Under the pieces are notes generated by a model. It was not told where the DNA came from. It did not search any database and was given only the letters and a program-made list of their open reading frames with translations. Shown in pieces: positions 1 through 6,834 of a stretch of DNA of 64,000 nucleotides. Origin of the DNA: Paenibacillus sp. UNC451MF (GTDB taxonomy: Bacteria > Bacillota > Bacilli > Paenibacillales > NBRC-103111); assembly GCF_000686845.1 (NCBI RefSeq), contig NZ_JMLS01000005.1, positions 37,662-101,661 on the forward strand. Reading direction: 5' to 3'. How positions within the stretch are numbered: the stretch's first letter is position 1; the number at the start of each line of letters is the position of its first letter. The position numbers were made by a program, and so were the translations under genes.

Positions 1-944
1 GCTCGGTCCAAGAGCTGTTGGCTGATCCAGAAATTGATTTGATCATTAATCTTACGATTCCTGCGGCACATGCCGATGTGTGTATTCAAGCGTTGGAAGC
101 CGGGAAGCATGTGTACGTAGAGAAGCCCCTTGCTGTAACTCGTGAAGAAGGTCAGCGCATTTTGGCAGCCGCCAAAAACAAAGGCCTGCTGGTCGGAAGC
201 GCGCCCGATACGTTCCTCGGCGGTGGCATCCAAACCTGCATCAAGCTTATCCAGGATGGGTGGATCGGAATTCCTGTTGCAGCTACAGCTTTCATGATTG
301 GACGCGGGCATGAGCATTGGCATCCCGATCCCGAGTTTTATTATGCTCCAGGGGGCGGACCCATGTTCGATATGGGACCTTATTATTTGACCGCGCTGGT
401 GGCTATGCTAGGACCTATTCAAAGAGTGACGGGCTCGGCCAAAATTTCCTACCCAGAACGTACGATTACAAGCCAGCCGAAGTTCGGTCAAACGATCCAG
501 GTACAGACTCCAACCCATGTTGCTGGCGTTATGGATTTTCACAGCGGAGCTATCGGGACGATCATCACCAGCTTCGATGCATTTGGCGGGGCGCAAGTGC
601 CGCGCATTGAAATTTACGGTAGCGAGGGCACTCTGAGTGTGCCTGACCCTAACACGTTTGGAGGACCGGTTTATGTCCGCCGTAAGGACGCCAAAGAGTT
701 CAGTGAAATTCCATTAATGTACGGCTATTCGGATAACAGCAGAGGGCTCGGAGTGCTCGATATGGCCTATGCGATTAAGAATGGACGAATCAACCGTGCT
801 AACGGCGAGCTCGCATATCATGTATTGGAAGCAATGCACGGATTCCACGATGCGTCGAACGATGGCAAGCATTACATTATGCAAAGCAGCTGCGAGAAGC
901 CTCAACCGATGCCATCGGGATTAGTGAAGGGGTTATTGGACTAA
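1..944 (+). CDS. Gfo/Idh/MocA family oxidoreductase, 5'-truncated by the window edge
   Basis: NAD(P)-dependent sugar or cyclitol dehydrogenase-like protein. The frame is open to the window edge with no stop upstream, so the N-terminus, including the Rossmann glycine motif, lies outside; 313 residues are visible. What remains starts in the middle of the nucleotide-binding domain: the family's EKP motif (VEKPLA) is present, followed by the alpha/beta C-terminal domain with the [12 protein letters not shown] segment usual in this family. The substrate cannot be read from the sequence. A hairpin terminator region follows at about 963. The family is confident; the reaction is not known. Confidence 0.85.
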   Translation, partial: SVQELLADPEIDLIINLTIPAAHADVCIQALEAGKHVYVEKPLAVTREEGQRILAAAKNKGLLVGSAPDTFLGGGIQTCIKLIQDGWIGIPVAATAFMIGRGHEHWHPDPEFYYAPGGGPMFDMGPYYLTALVAMLGPIQRVTGSAKISYPERTITSQPKFGQTIQVQTPTHVAGVMDFHSGAIGTIITSFDAFGGAQVPRIEIYGSEGTLSVPDPNTFGGPVYVRRKDAKEFSEIPLMYGYSDNSRGLGVLDMAYAIKNGRINRANGELAYHVLEAMHGFHDASNDGKHYIMQSSCEKPQPMPSGLVKGLLD

Positions 945-962
945 TCACATAGCTTACTTATG

Positions 963-1054
963 AAAAAAACCGCGAGATGAAGGCACAACAACGCGCGCAA
1001 GCTAAGATCGAAAAGCTTGTGTGTACGTGTACCCTATCATTATCGCGGTTTTAT
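963..1054. terminator. Bidirectional terminator with a long, internally folded loop
   Basis: AAAACCGCGA (from 966) is perfectly complementary to TCGCGGTTTT (ending 1051). T-runs flank both sides: TTTTATTT on the plus strand and seven T on the minus strand. It sits between the convergent oxidoreductase and sspI genes. The roughly 65-nt loop holds a second stem pairing CGCGCAAGCT with AGCTTGTGTG through two G-U pairs, which is unusually elaborate for a simple terminator. Confidence 0.6.
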
Positions 1055-1093
1055 TTCGTTGTTCCTCCATACACAGAACGCAAGGAGCGGGAC

Positions 1094-1297
1094 TTATGTC
1101 AGATGCTGCTTTAAGGTACTCACCAGCTGAGCTTGTGTGTCCGGATTGCTGTGCTGCCAAATAATTTCGAACAACACGCCGAGGCCTGGCAGCACTTGCT
1201 CCTGCCCGCCGATTGAATCTTCAATAACCCCAAAGAGCTCCTCATTGTCTTTGTCGGTAACGCGTTGAATGACAGCCTGTCTCAGGTTTAAGTTCAT
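1094..1297 (-). CDS. sspI: Small acid-soluble spore protein SspI
   Basis: A 67-residue protein beginning MNLNLRQAVIQ and containing LPGLGVLFEIIWQ, the recognisable signature of SspI, a minor SASP made in the forespore. I chose the ATG at 1297 rather than the longer frame from 1363, because GAGGAT lies about 10 nt upstream of it and known SspI proteins start with this MNLNLRQ sequence. A sigma-G-like promoter lies upstream on the minus strand. In Bacillus subtilis sspI also neighbours a TrmH-family methyltransferase gene, as it does here. Confidence 0.93.
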   Translation of the reverse strand: MNLNLRQAVIQRVTDKDNEELFGVIEDSIGGQEQVLPGLGVLFEIIWQHSNPDTQAQLVSTLKQHLT

Positions 1298-1335
1298 GGA
1301 AGTATCCTCGCTTTTCATCACATGGTTTACCCGAT

Positions 1336-1365
1336 TACTATGCTCCAAAAGAGCTCCGTTCATGC
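1336..1365 (-). promoter_or_regulatory. Sigma-G-like promoter for sspI
   Basis: On the minus strand GCATG (1365-1361) and CATAGTA (1342-1336) are 18 nt apart. These fit the forespore sigma-G pattern GHATR-N18-CATNNTA, with one weak position in the -10. The start would fall about 30 nt before the sspI start codon. SspI-type genes are known to be forespore-expressed. Confidence 0.5.
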
Positions 1366-1388
1366 TCCGTTATGCTGCGCACTTTTTA

Positions 1389-1397
1389 TGGTATAAT
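1389..1397 (+). promoter_or_regulatory. Extended -10 promoter for ktrA
   Basis: TGGTATAAT is a perfect extended -10 element. No good -35 is present at the expected distance. It lies 55 nt before the ktrA start and overlaps the divergent region with sspI. Confidence 0.5.
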
Positions 1398-1452
1398 AAA
1401 AAGAAACAGTACTGAAAATGCGTTTACAGCGAAAACTTAAGGGGTGAGTTCC

Positions 1453-2112
1453 ATGAAAAAGCAATTCGCCGTGATCGGAATGGGGCGCTTCGGTTCCAGT
1501 GTAGCGAAGACGCTGTCTGACCTTGGCTATGAGGTGTTGGCCATTGACAGCAGTGAGCAAAGAACACAAGAGATTTCGAATATAGTGACGCATGTTGTGC
1601 AGGCGGATTCTACGGATGAAGAGGCGCTTCGTTCCTTGGGACTCCGCAATTTTGACGTTGTCATTGTGGCAATTGGACAGGATATTCAGTCAAGTATATT
1701 GACGACCATTATATTAAAAGAAATCGGTGTGCCTAAAGTTGTCGTTAAAGCTCAAAATGAGCTTCATGGTAAAGTGGTGAAAAAAATCGGTGCGGATAAA
1801 GTCATTTATCCTGAACGGGACATGGGACAACGGGTTGCGCATCATTTGATCTCATCCAATATATTAGATTATATCGAGCTGTCCGATGCCTACAGCATTA
1901 TCGAAGTTCAGGCTTCTCGTACCCTCGTAGGGAAAAATCTGCGGCAGCTGGATATTAGAGCCAAATACGGCTGTAACGTTATGGCAATTAGAACCGGTTC
2001 CCACATGAATATCGCACCAAGTGCGGAGGATTTGATCCGGGAGCAAGACGTGCTTGTTATTGTAGGAAAAAATGAAGATTTAAATCATTTCGAAAAAACA
2101 TTTGCGGAGTAG
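1453..2112 (+). CDS. ktrA: KtrA/TrkA-type potassium uptake regulatory subunit
   Basis: Cytoplasmic RCK protein that gates a Ktr/Trk potassium channel by binding nucleotides. The 219 residues match the usual KtrA length of about 220. An RCK_N Rossmann domain with GMGRFG at residues 9-14 is followed by an RCK_C domain from about residue 135. The ATG at 1453 was chosen because AAGGGGTG sits 6-7 nt upstream; a GTG at 1444 lies inside that ribosome site. The KtrB channel subunit is not adjacent. RCK_C domains of this family bind c-di-AMP in Firmicutes, relevant to cdaS and the riboswitch later in the window. Whether the partner is KtrB or KtrD cannot be told. Confidence 0.88.
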   Translation: MKKQFAVIGMGRFGSSVAKTLSDLGYEVLAIDSSEQRTQEISNIVTHVVQADSTDEEALRSLGLRNFDVVIVAIGQDIQSSILTTIILKEIGVPKVVVKAQNELHGKVVKKIGADKVIYPERDMGQRVAHHLISSNILDYIELSDAYSIIEVQASRTLVGKNLRQLDIRAKYGCNVMAIRTGSHMNIAPSAEDLIREQDVLVIVGKNEDLNHFEKTFAE

Positions 2113-2121
2113 GCTGTAGTT

Positions 2122-2940
2122 ATGACATTGTTGGAATCATCGATCACATCTGTCCAGAATGCCCGTGTCAAAGCATGGGCGCAGCTGCTGGACAAGAAAG
2201 GCCGTGACAAGCAAGGCCAGTTCATTATAGAAGGCGTGCATTTGGTGCAGGAGGCCTTGGAATCAGGTGCAGCAATCGATTCCTTAGTCGTCGCTGAAGA
2301 CCGGCAGCACGAGCTTCCCGCCGGGATGCTGGAGCAGGCCATTGAAGCGGGGATAGAGTGCATTGCAGTAAGCGAGCAGGTGCTCGCCAAGTGTACGGAC
2401 ACTTTGACACCTCAAGCGGCATTCGGCGTGCTGCCCAAGCTCAGTTGGGCACAGGAGGATTTGCTCGGCGCAGAGGCGCCAGGTCTCGTTGTTGTTATTG
2501 ACGGAATCCAGGACCCCGGCAATCTTGGAACTATCATCCGCAGCGCAGATGCGGTAGGAGCAACAGGAATATTACTTGGGCGCGGCACCGTGGATTTGTA
2601 TAATCCCAAAACGGTCCGTTCCACGATGGGATCATTATTCCATCTTCCGATTGTGCAGGGAGGAGACTTGCGGGAGGCACTTCCCCAAGTGTCCTCGCAG
2701 GGCGCAGCCATTGTGACGACAAGTCTGCAAGGCCAGCGGAGCTGCTATGAATACGACTTCCGCCAACCCGTCTGGTTCGTAGTCGGTAATGAAGGGCAGG
2801 GTGTCTCGGCGGAAGTGTCTGCCTTGGCGACGGAGCATATCATTATCCCGATGCAAGGTCGCGCGGAGTCACTGAATGCCGCGATGGCCGCGACGGTAGT
2901 GCTTTTCGAGGCGATGAGGCAGCGGGGGCTAAGCAGCTAA
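2122..2940 (+). CDS. TrmH/SpoU-family RNA 2'-O-methyltransferase (RlmB-like)
   Basis: SAM-dependent methylation of a ribose 2'-hydroxyl in rRNA or tRNA; the exact target is unknown. An N-terminal substrate-binding region (about residues 5-105) includes GQFIIEGVHLVQEAL. The SPOUT knot follows with its three motifs: DPGNLGTIIRSADAVGA, VGNEGQGVS and IPMQGRAESLNAAMA. The 272 residues are typical. It begins 9 nt after ktrA and is probably co-transcribed; the ribosome site is weak. In Bacillus subtilis the orthologous position is followed by pheST, which is not the case here. Confidence 0.9.
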   Translation: MTLLESSITSVQNARVKAWAQLLDKKGRDKQGQFIIEGVHLVQEALESGAAIDSLVVAEDRQHELPAGMLEQAIEAGIECIAVSEQVLAKCTDTLTPQAAFGVLPKLSWAQEDLLGAEAPGLVVVIDGIQDPGNLGTIIRSADAVGATGILLGRGTVDLYNPKTVRSTMGSLFHLPIVQGGDLREALPQVSSQGAAIVTTSLQGQRSCYEYDFRQPVWFVVGNEGQGVSAEVSALATEHIIIPMQGRAESLNAAMAATVVLFEAMRQRGLSS

Positions 2941-2978
2941 TCGTTTCTGTTCAACCTATCTTGATAGCTATCTTCTGC

Positions 2979-3326
2979 TCAAATAACTTTCTCAAACTCA
3001 CCGAAGACTGGAAACTGGTCGATTCTTTCCTCGATCAATGTCCAGTCTTTTTCTAATCCACATATGTACTGATGATTGAAATCAGGCTCATCATCTCTGG
3101 AGCGAACATCTCGTAATAACCTGCGTAAGTTTTAGATTCTCTTGTCATCAGATGTCCTTAGTCTTTATCAACTGGACCTACTACTCTACTTTTACATATA
3201 CTCAGCTATCTTCCAAACATAATTAATTTCATCGTTCAGAGCTTGCATATTAGGTTGCTTGCTCATTATTAGCGAATAGTTGTGGTTTAGTATAGAACTA
3301 TAAGGGTAATAAATGGACAACTTCAT
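2979..3326 (-). pseudogene. Frameshifted remnant of an unrecognised small protein gene
   Basis: Three pieces of protein-like sequence on the minus strand lie end to end in different frames. Piece one starts at an ATG at 3326 with GAGG upstream and runs 44 residues to a TAA at 3192, containing MQALNDEINYVWKIAEYM. Piece two, in the next frame, contains VVGPVDKD, a TAA, then LMTRESKTYAG. Piece three contains RDVRSRDDEPDFNHQYIC and EERIDQFPVFGEF and stops at 2979. Together they suggest an original protein of about 110 residues with at least two frameshifts and one stop. I do not recognise the family. The stretch otherwise explains most of the gap between 2941 and 3377. Confidence 0.55.
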
Positions 3327-3377
3327 TAGTTCCTCATGAAAGAATGAAGTTTAAAAAAAGGTGAAAGGATGATTAGT

Positions 3378-3674
3378 ATGTTGACCACTAAAGATTTGCA
3401 TAAGACAAATGAGAGTGTTGAAGAAACAGGGAAATATGTATGTGCAGCAGGAGAGACCAGGACTCTTGAGAAAGGGCAACAATTCCCTGATTGTCCTGTA
3501 ACAAATACTGCGACTACTTGGAGACATGCTGATCATCAGCATAAAACAGGAGATAAAGTCACTGAATCCGGTAGCTATACGGATAAAGACGGGCAGAGGA
3601 TAGAATTGAAACAAGGAGATGTATTCCCAAGCTGTCCTAGATCCCATCAACCAACATCTTGGAAGCATGCTTAA
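3378..3674 (+). CDS. YjzC-like small protein made of two tandem copies
   Basis: A 98-residue soluble protein built from two similar halves of about 40 residues. Each follows the pattern G-x-Y, an acidic or glycine turn, a Leu-x-x-Gly, FP-x-CP, then a Trp and a terminal His-Ala (TWRHA near the middle, SWKHA at the end). The pattern resembles YjzC-like proteins of Bacillus, but that is my recollection. The ATG at 3378 has AAAGGA 8 nt upstream; an in-frame ATG at 3369 with AAGGTG upstream is also possible. A terminator follows. No function is known. The paired FPxCP motifs could suggest metal binding. Confidence 0.7.
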   Translation: MLTTKDLHKTNESVEETGKYVCAAGETRTLEKGQQFPDCPVTNTATTWRHADHQHKTGDKVTESGSYTDKDGQRIELKQGDVFPSCPRSHQPTSWKHA

Positions 3675-3710
3675 GAACATATTATCTGAAATACTCAATT
3701 AGAATATAGA

Positions 3711-3750
3711 GGACGCTGCCTACACCAAGTGCGGGTAGCGTTCTTTTTTT
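3711..3750 (+). terminator. Rho-independent terminator
   Basis: GGACGCTGCCT (3711) pairs with GGGTAGCGTTC (3733-3743) through an 11-bp stem with G-U pairs, followed by seven T. It lies 37 nt after the small YjzC-like gene. Confidence 0.8.
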
Positions 3751-3818
3751 ATTGTAATTGCAGAGAGAAAATCTAGAAATGTTCCAGGAATTTAATAGAT
3801 CAATACTAAAAATATGTA

Positions 3819-3847
3819 TTGTTCTTTATAAAGAACGGTGATATTCT
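3819..3847 (+). promoter_or_regulatory. Promoter overlapped by a 16-bp perfect palindrome
   Basis: TTGTTC (3819-3824) and TATTCT (3842-3847) are 17 nt apart. A perfect palindrome, GTTCTTTATAAAGAAC (3821-3836), covers half of the -35 and the spacer. Such placement is typical of a repressor operator. It lies about 58 nt before the acetyltransferase gene. Confidence 0.4.
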
Positions 3848-3904
3848 TAATAAAGGAAATATTCGGAATGAAAGTTATAATTTTAAATAAAAGGGGTATA
3901 CAAA

Positions 3905-4507
3905 ATGCAATTGAAAGAGCTCAAAGAGTTGTGGTTATCTGATCTTCATCGTTACGAAGAATCCATGCAAGTGAATATGAAGAAAGTATTTTATCGCCAA
4001 TTCCAGTTTGCAGGGTTCCATTACATGTTTTGGCTTCGACTATGCAAATATTTAAGCACGAAAGGTAAAATCTGCTTTCCTTTTTATGCATTTTCCATGC
4101 TGGTGCTTCAACATTATAAGTACAAATACGGAATATCTATTTCTCCTAAGACCGGAATTGAAAAAGGACTTTATATTGGTCATTATGGCGGTATTGTAGT
4201 CAACAGTGGGGCCAAAATAGGCAATAATTGCGTTATCATGCAAGGCGTAACCATTGGTGCAAGCAATAGGGGGAAGAAAAAAGGAGTACCCACGATTGGC
4301 GATAATGTATATATGGGCACAGGATGTGTGATCATTGGCAGCGTAAAGATTGGCAATAACGTCGCAATCGGAGCGAATTCAGTTGTGACCACCGATGTTC
4401 CTGATAATGCCGTTGTAGCTGGAATGCCTGCCGAAATAAAGTCATTTAATGGGTCTGACGGTTACATTGGCTTTCCTTACCCTATCAAATCATTAAAAAG
4501 TTCATAA
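3905..4507 (+). CDS. Serine-acetyltransferase-like hexapeptide acyltransferase
   Basis: Acyl transfer, probably from acetyl-CoA, onto a sugar or amino-acid hydroxyl. The 200 residues have a helical N-terminal part (about 1-75) and a left-handed beta-helix (about 80-180) of hexapeptide repeats such as IGNNCVIMQGVTIGA and IGNNVAIGANSVV, ending in the family's VVAGMPAE loop. This form is typical of acetyltransferases in polysaccharide clusters rather than of CysE, which has a longer N-terminal domain. No polysaccharide genes are adjacent. AAGGGG precedes the ATG by about 9 nt. The gene is AT-richer than its surroundings, which may indicate transfer. Confidence 0.78.
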   Translation: MQLKELKELWLSDLHRYEESMQVNMKKVFYRQFQFAGFHYMFWLRLCKYLSTKGKICFPFYAFSMLVLQHYKYKYGISISPKTGIEKGLYIGHYGGIVVNSGAKIGNNCVIMQGVTIGASNRGKKKGVPTIGDNVYMGTGCVIIGSVKIGNNVAIGANSVVTTDVPDNAVVAGMPAEIKSFNGSDGYIGFPYPIKSLKSS

Positions 4508-4516
4508 ACCTATGAA

Positions 4517-4660
4517 TCACGAAGTACAAGTAAGCTGATCAAGCTTAAAGCGAACCAACTTTACTGTTTCCGGTAGCACGGTGTCGTTATCTGCATTGCC
4601 GATTTCGGAGCACCAGACAAGAGCATATTGAATTAACGGCAGCCATTTGGGGGAAATGTT
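4517..4660 (-). pseudogene. Possible decayed reading frame, minus strand
   Basis: An open stretch of about 47 codons with natural-looking composition, including PLIQYALVWCSEIGNADND and ending TVKLVRFKLDQLTCTS before a TGA at 4517. It has no start codon or ribosome site; just upstream another frame gives SSLMGSETFPPNG. This may be the end of a broken gene. Nothing else was recognised between 4508 and 4755 apart from the terminator. Confidence 0.3.
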
Positions 4661-4689
4661 TCACTGCCCATAAGGCTGCTTGTTTTTTT
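4639..4689 (+). terminator. Rho-independent terminator
   Basis: GCAGCC (4639-4644) pairs with GGCTGC (4674-4679), with an inner TGGG/CCCA pairing, followed by TTGTTTTTTT. It is about 130 nt after the acetyltransferase gene. Confidence 0.55.
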
Positions 4690-4755
4690 GTATTCAAGCT
4701 ACCATGCGGCTAGAGAGCCAAATGGAAGCCGGAAAATGTTATGATGAAAAAGTGG

Positions 4756-4784
4756 TTTACAAAACATAAAATCAATGATAAGAT
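4756..4784 (+). promoter_or_regulatory. Candidate sigma-A promoter for the first ABC operon
   Basis: TTTACA and TAAGAT are separated by 17 nt, about 140 nt upstream of the permease start. The -10 matches the consensus at four of six positions. Confidence 0.35.
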
Positions 4785-4862
4785 CCATTTATCAAATATC
4801 CAAGTATATTTATTGGAATTAAATGAATTAAAACCACATAGTCCTTGTCGACTAGTTAACTG

Positions 4863-4900
4863 GAGACACAACGAAGCTTGCCTTTGTTGTGTCTCTTTAT
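4863..4900 (+). terminator. Leader hairpin just upstream of the ABC permease gene
   Basis: AGACACAACGAAG pairs with CTTTGTTGTGTCT (ending about 4893) in a 13-bp stem with one G-U pair, followed by a weak T-rich tail. The stem ends about 13 nt before the ribosome site of the permease at 4924, so it may be an attenuator or a translation-control hairpin rather than a terminator for an upstream gene. Confidence 0.5.
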
Positions 4901-4923
4901 GTTTATAAAAGGGGGGATCATGA

Positions 4924-5898
4924 GTGTCTTATGCCGATGGGGAATACAGGGTTGGAGCCAAGAGACTCATCCCGAGCAACACGTTAAAAAAGAAACCGAA
5001 GCTATGGAGCTATATATGGCTTCACCGTTATTTATACTTTATGCTGGCTCCGGCGATTATTTATTACATCACTTTTCATTATGTTCCGATGTATGGAGCT
5101 GTTGTCGCTTTTAAAGATTTCAGCATAACGAAGGGGATACTGGGCAGCGATTGGGCGGGCTTGAAGCATTTTAACTATTTATTCTCACAGGATAAGTTTT
5201 GGCAGGTAATTACTAACACCATCATTATTAGCCTGTACCGGCTCACCTTTGGCTTTCCGGCACCTATTATCGTTGCTTTACTATTAAATGAAGTAAGGCT
5301 GAAGCTGTTCAAACAGACGGTCCAGACGGTAATTTACTTGCCGCATTTTATATCGTGGGTCATCCTTGGCGGACTTATGATCAATCTGCTGTCAACGGAT
5401 AACGGTGTCCTCAATAACATCATCAAAGCATTGGGAGGGGCACCTGTCGGCTTCATGAGCGAAGAATCGTATTTCCGCGGTACCCTCGTTTTTTCAATGA
5501 TATGGAAGGAATTCGGTTGGAATACGATCATTTACATGGCGGCGCTGGCTGGTATCAATCCTCAGCTGTATGAAGCAGCTGTAATGGACGGTGCTAATCG
5601 ATGGCAGCGCTTGGCACATGTTACCCTTCCTTTAATCCGGGGGACGATAATCCTGCTGTTGATTCTCAGGCTGGGCGGAATCATGGAGGCCGGCTTCGAG
5701 CAAATCTACGTTCTATATCATCCGGGAGTGTACAATGTGGCGGATATCATCGATACCTATGTGTACCGTATCGGCTTAACGGAAGGGCGGTTCAGTCTGG
5801 CTGCGGCAGTAGGGCTGTTCAAGTCTTTGATTAATTTTGTGTTGCTGGTCATTGCCAACAAGCTGGCAAGAATGATGGGAGAACAGGGGGTTTACTAA
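4924..5898 (+). CDS. CUT1-family sugar ABC transporter permease, LplB/YteP type
   Basis: Membrane subunit of an importer for an oligosaccharide or similar carbohydrate. The 324 residues contain six or so membrane segments starting around residue 35. The conserved permease loop EAAVMDGANRWQRLAHVTLP contacts the ATPase. The start is a GTG with AAGGGGGG about 8 nt upstream. It is the first gene of an operon with a second permease, a binding lipoprotein and a TauD-like dioxygenase. No ATPase gene is present; systems of this type in Bacillus share MsmX, so a shared ATPase is inferred. The substrate is unknown. Confidence 0.9.
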   Translation: MSYADGEYRVGAKRLIPSNTLKKKPKLWSYIWLHRYLYFMLAPAIIYYITFHYVPMYGAVVAFKDFSITKGILGSDWAGLKHFNYLFSQDKFWQVITNTIIISLYRLTFGFPAPIIVALLLNEVRLKLFKQTVQTVIYLPHFISWVILGGLMINLLSTDNGVLNNIIKALGGAPVGFMSEESYFRGTLVFSMIWKEFGWNTIIYMAALAGINPQLYEAAVMDGANRWQRLAHVTLPLIRGTIILLLILRLGGIMEAGFEQIYVLYHPGVYNVADIIDTYVYRIGLTEGRFSLAAAVGLFKSLINFVLLVIANKLARMMGEQGVY

Positions 5899-5913
5899 TG
5901 AGGAGGAAACGGT

Positions 5914-6780
5914 ATGAACCGCATCGGAACGGCCGGCAAGCTGTTTAACACCTTTAACTATGCGCTTCTAAGCTTTTTAGCGCTCATCACGATCTATCCT
6001 TTTTGGGACACTTTGATCGTATCGGTCATTCCGCTGGATGAATACTTGCATTCTGCCATCCATCTCTGGCCCCGAAGCTGGACGTTCGAAGCTTATACTT
6101 ATCTTTTCTCCATGAAAGAGCTGTGGACGTCTTACGGAGTGACATTATTTATAACTAGCGTCGGTACGGCTATCAATATGATATTAACCGTCATGGCTGC
6201 CTACGCGCTGTCCAAACCGCAGTTAAAGGGCCACCGAGTCATTATGTTCCTTATTGTATTTACGATGATGTTCAGTGGAGGGATGATTCCCACCTATATG
6301 ATCGTTAAAAATTTGGGCTTAATGAACAGCCTATGGGCGTTGATTATCCCAAGTGCCATAAATACTTACAATTTGATCATTATGAAAAATTTCTTTGCGA
6401 CGCTGCCGGAAGGCCTTGTAGATGCCGCTCGGATCGATGGCTGCAATGATATGGGGGTGCTTTTTAAAATTGTCATTCCGCTTTCCATGCCTGCGATCTC
6501 GACCATTACCTTGTTTTATGCCGTGTCGCGATGGAACGAGTTCTTCAACGCTATTTTTTTCATAAGTGATAAAGATCTTTGGCCTTTACAGCTCTTCCTC
6601 AGAAGCATGCTGTTCGAGAATGAATCGTCATACTCGGGCGGCGGAGACAGCGTGTTCCTGCTGGGCCCATCCATTAAGATGGCGACGGTGATGGCGGCAA
6701 CAATCCCGGTTATGCTGGTATATCCATTTTTTCAAAAATATTTCGTAAACGGCGTTATGATCGGCGGAGTCAAGGAATGA
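5914..6780 (+). CDS. CUT1-family sugar ABC transporter permease, YtcP/LplC type
   Basis: Second membrane subunit of the same importer, 288 residues with six predicted membrane segments. The ATPase-contact loop reads DAARIDGCNDMGVLFKIVIP. The protein ends KYFVNGVMIGGVKE, the usual tail of this subfamily. GAGGAGG lies 8 nt upstream of the ATG, and only 15 nt separate it from the first permease gene. Confidence 0.9.
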   Translation: MNRIGTAGKLFNTFNYALLSFLALITIYPFWDTLIVSVIPLDEYLHSAIHLWPRSWTFEAYTYLFSMKELWTSYGVTLFITSVGTAINMILTVMAAYALSKPQLKGHRVIMFLIVFTMMFSGGMIPTYMIVKNLGLMNSLWALIIPSAINTYNLIIMKNFFATLPEGLVDAARIDGCNDMGVLFKIVIPLSMPAISTITLFYAVSRWNEFFNAIFFISDKDLWPLQLFLRSMLFENESSYSGGGDSVFLLGPSIKMATVMAATIPVMLVYPFFQKYFVNGVMIGGVKE

Positions 6781-6834
6781 TTCGGAAGATTACTGTCAGC
6801 ATAGTACAGAAAAAGATTAATGGAGGGTCAAGAG

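Noticed and set aside
3004..3053. Hairpin AAGACTGGA/TCCAGTCTT followed by T, taken at first as the terminator of the methyltransferase gene
   Set aside because: It lies inside the protein-like minus-strand remnant (the EERIDQFPVFG piece), so the complementarity may be accidental; termination is not excluded but not supported enough to list.
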